Assembly: GCA_901456055.1 (NCBI GenBank)
Contig: CABDWT010000004.1
Span: 310,001-374,000 of the forward strand
DNA: 64,000 nucleotides
Direction: 5' to 3'
Origin: Phytobacter ursingii
GTDB taxonomy: Bacteria > Pseudomonadota > Gammaproteobacteria > Enterobacterales > Enterobacteriaceae
The first letter of the stretch is position 1. Each line of letters opens with the position of its first letter. The notes below the pieces were generated by a model. The model did no database searches. It was not told the origin of the DNA and worked only from the letters and a program-made list of their open reading frames with translations. A program made the position numbers and the translations under genes. Positions 61,838 through 64,000 of this stretch are shown here, in pieces.

Positions 61838-62668
61838 ATGTTGATGATTACATCATTTACCAACCCGCGCGTCGCCCAGGCGTTTGTCGATTACATGCAA
61901 ACACAGGGCGTCATTCTTACGATTCAACACCACTCGCAAAGCGATATCTGGCTGGCGGACGAAAGCCAGGCTGAGCGCGTGAAAGCTGAACTGGCGCGTT
62001 TTCTGGAAAATCCCACCGATCCACGTTATCTCGCCGCAAGCTGGCAATCCGGAGAGACAGGCAGCGGTTTGCACTACCGTGGATTTTCTCTGCGCACGGC
62101 GCTGCGCGAGCGCGGTGGGCCGATTACCCTCTCTGTCTTCGCGGCTTGCGTGCTGGTCTTTATCCTGATGAGTATGTCTGACGATCAGACCGTGATGGTC
62201 TGGCTTGCCTGGCCCTATGACGCCTCGCTGAAATTTGAAGCCTGGCGCTACTTTAGCCATGCGCTAATGCACTTTTCGCTGGTTCATATCATCTTTAACC
62301 TGTTCTGGTGGTGGTATCTTGGCGGAGCCGTTGAAAAACGCCTGGGAAGCGGCAAGCTGGTGGTGATCACGCTTATCAGCGCGTTACTGAGCGGCTTTTT
62401 ACAGTACAAACTGACGGGCCCCTGGTTTGGTGGTCTGTCAGGTGTGGTCTATGCATTGATTGGTTATGTGTGGCTACGTGGTGAGCGAGACCCGGAACGC
62501 CCGGTCTGGCTGCCCCGTGGACTGGTTATTTTTACGGTCGTGTTACTGGTTGCTGACTGGTTTGGCATCTCAGCAGTGGATACGGCTATCGGCGCCCACA
62601 CCGGCGGGCTGGTGATTGGCCTTGCGATGGCGCTGGTAGATACATTGAATGCGCGAAAACGAACATAA
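61838..62668 (+). CDS. glpG: Rhomboid intramembrane serine protease GlpG
   Basis: 276 residues, as in E. coli. An N-terminal cytoplasmic domain (1-90) precedes six membrane helices. Catalytic Ser in [12 protein letters not shown] (near 201) and His in [12 protein letters not shown] (near 254). It cleaves membrane proteins within the bilayer; [10 protein letters not shown] carries the oxyanion His. Confidence 0.97.
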   Translation: MLMITSFTNPRVAQAFVDYMQTQGVILTIQHHSQSDIWLADESQAERVKAELARFLENPTDPRYLAASWQSGETGSGLHYRGFSLRTALRERGGPITLSVFAACVLVFILMSMSDDQTVMVWLAWPYDASLKFEAWRYFSHALMHFSLVHIIFNLFWWWYLGGAVEKRLGSGKLVVITLISALLSGFLQYKLTGPWFGGLSGVVYALIGYVWLRGERDPERPVWLPRGLVIFTVVLLVADWFGISAVDTAIGAHTGGLVIGLAMALVDTLNARKRT

Positions 62669-62685
62669 TTATCCAGAGACATTTC

Positions 62686-63444
62686 ATGAAACAAACACAA
62701 CGTCATGACGCGATCATTGAACTGGTTAAACTGCAGGGATATGTCAGCACGGAAGAACTGGTAGAGCAATTCTCGGTAAGCCCGCAGACGATTCGCCGCG
62801 ATCTGAACGATCTGGCTGATCAAAACAAAATCCTGCGCCACCACGGGGGGGCTGCGCTACCTTCCAGCTCCGTCAACACCTCCTGGCATGACCGTAAGGC
62901 AACGCAAACGGCGGAGAAAGAACGGATTGCCCGTAAAGTGGCCAGCCAGATCCCGAACGGTGCAACGTTGTTTATTGATATTGGAACTACCCCTGAAGCC
63001 GTGGCGCACGCGTTGCTCGATCATAGCGATTTACGCGTGGTAACTAACAATCTGAATGTGGCAAACACGCTGCTGAAAAAAGAAGATTTCCGCGTCATCC
63101 TCGCGGGCGGCGAATTGCGTAGCCGTGACGGCGGCATTGTCGGCGAAGCTACGCTGGACTTTATCTCTCAGTTCCGTCTGGACTTTGGCATTCTTGGTAT
63201 CAGTGGCATTGACGCTGATGGTTCGCTGCTTGAGTTTGACTATCACGAAGTCCGCACCAAGCGGGCGATCATTGAAAACTCCCGCCATGCGATGTTGGTG
63301 GTGGATCACTCGAAGTTTGGACGTAACGCGATGGTTAATATGGGCAGTATCAGCATGGTGAATGCAGTGTACACAGATACCATGCCACCTGCGGGCGTCA
63401 TGCAGGTGATAACCAGTAATAACATCCAGTTAGAGTTATGCTGA
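62686..63444 (+). CDS. glpR: Glycerol-3-phosphate regulon repressor GlpR (DeoR family)
   Basis: 252 residues, uninterrupted (E. coli K-12 MG1655 carries a frameshift here). Helix-turn-helix at about 19-38 (VSTEELVEQFSVSPQTIRRD) and a DeoR-type sugar-phosphate domain (IGTTPEAVAHAL, GIDADGSLLEFD). It represses glpD and the other glp operons in the absence of glycerol-3-phosphate. Confidence 0.96.
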   Translation: MKQTQRHDAIIELVKLQGYVSTEELVEQFSVSPQTIRRDLNDLADQNKILRHHGGAALPSSSVNTSWHDRKATQTAEKERIARKVASQIPNGATLFIDIGTTPEAVAHALLDHSDLRVVTNNLNVANTLLKKEDFRVILAGGELRSRDGGIVGEATLDFISQFRLDFGILGISGIDADGSLLEFDYHEVRTKRAIIENSRHAMLVVDHSKFGRNAMVNMGSISMVNAVYTDTMPPAGVMQVITSNNIQLELC

Positions 63445-63451
63445 GAGATAG

Positions 63452-63479
63452 GGTCGGGCGGCGTTGCGCCAGCCCGACC
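63452..63479. terminator. Hairpin between convergent glpR and malT
   Basis: GGTCGGGC (63452-63459) pairs with GCCCGACC (63472-63479), with further pairing inside. There is no T-run on either strand, so it may be factor-assisted or a REP-like palindrome. Confidence 0.5.
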
Positions 63480-63484
63480 TGAAC

Positions 63485-64000
<516 letters not shown>

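Overview
The window is chromosomal DNA of an enterobacterium close to Escherichia, Salmonella and Citrobacter. Most genes, their order and even their start codons match the E. coli segment running from yhhT past rpoH, liv, ugp, ggt, gnt and glg to malT. It is not E. coli itself: there is an Fe/cobalamin-type ABC transporter and a phenolic acid decarboxylase beside yhhT, a TRAP transporter between tusA and zntA, a MocR regulator with a GABA-type aminotransferase between rpoH and livJ, and a bactofilin beside ryhB; yhhM and acpT are not at their usual places. A Citrobacter-like genome fits best, but the genus is inferred, not proven.

Layout. 1-2274: ABC transporter (ATPase cut by the window edge, permease, binding protein) behind a near-consensus ModE box, which points to molybdate or tungstate rather than iron. 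2380-3846: LysR regulator divergent from padC. 3853-8100: yhhT, yhhS, dcrB, yhhQ, tusA. 8287-11102: TRAP transporter with a KdgR-like palindrome. 11103-11606: long intergenic stretch full of hairpins. 11607-15503: zntA with its ZntR site, yhhN, yhhL, rsmD. 15688-19914: ftsYEX and rpoH. 19977-22871: MocR/GabT pair. 23124-30236: livJ, panM, livKHMGF (ERIC element after livK). 30468-35454: ugpBAECQ behind PHO boxes. 35451-37779: yhhA and ggt.

37780-40893 is an AT-rich accessory island at the locus where E. coli carries yhhZ. It holds an Hcp-like protein, followed in the same reading frame after a single stop codon by a DUF4225-like putative effector. Facing it are three tandem paralogues of a small two-helix membrane protein, with near-identical ends and a diversified core, which look like immunity genes. 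This orphan type VI effector/immunity module is the most interesting locus.

41043-64000: yhhY, the Fur-regulated sRNA RyhB, a membrane-anchored bactofilin, yhhX, yhhW, gntR-gntK-gntU (gluconate), yhgN, asd, the glycogen genes glgBXCAP, then glpD facing glpEGR, and the C-terminal part of malT. Several intergenic regions carry a recurring two-part element, a GGGAGAGGG palindrome joined to a Rho-independent terminator, tandemly duplicated after livJ and after gntU. REP, BIME and ERIC repeats are also present. No tRNA, rRNA, CRISPR, transposase or prophage gene was recognised.
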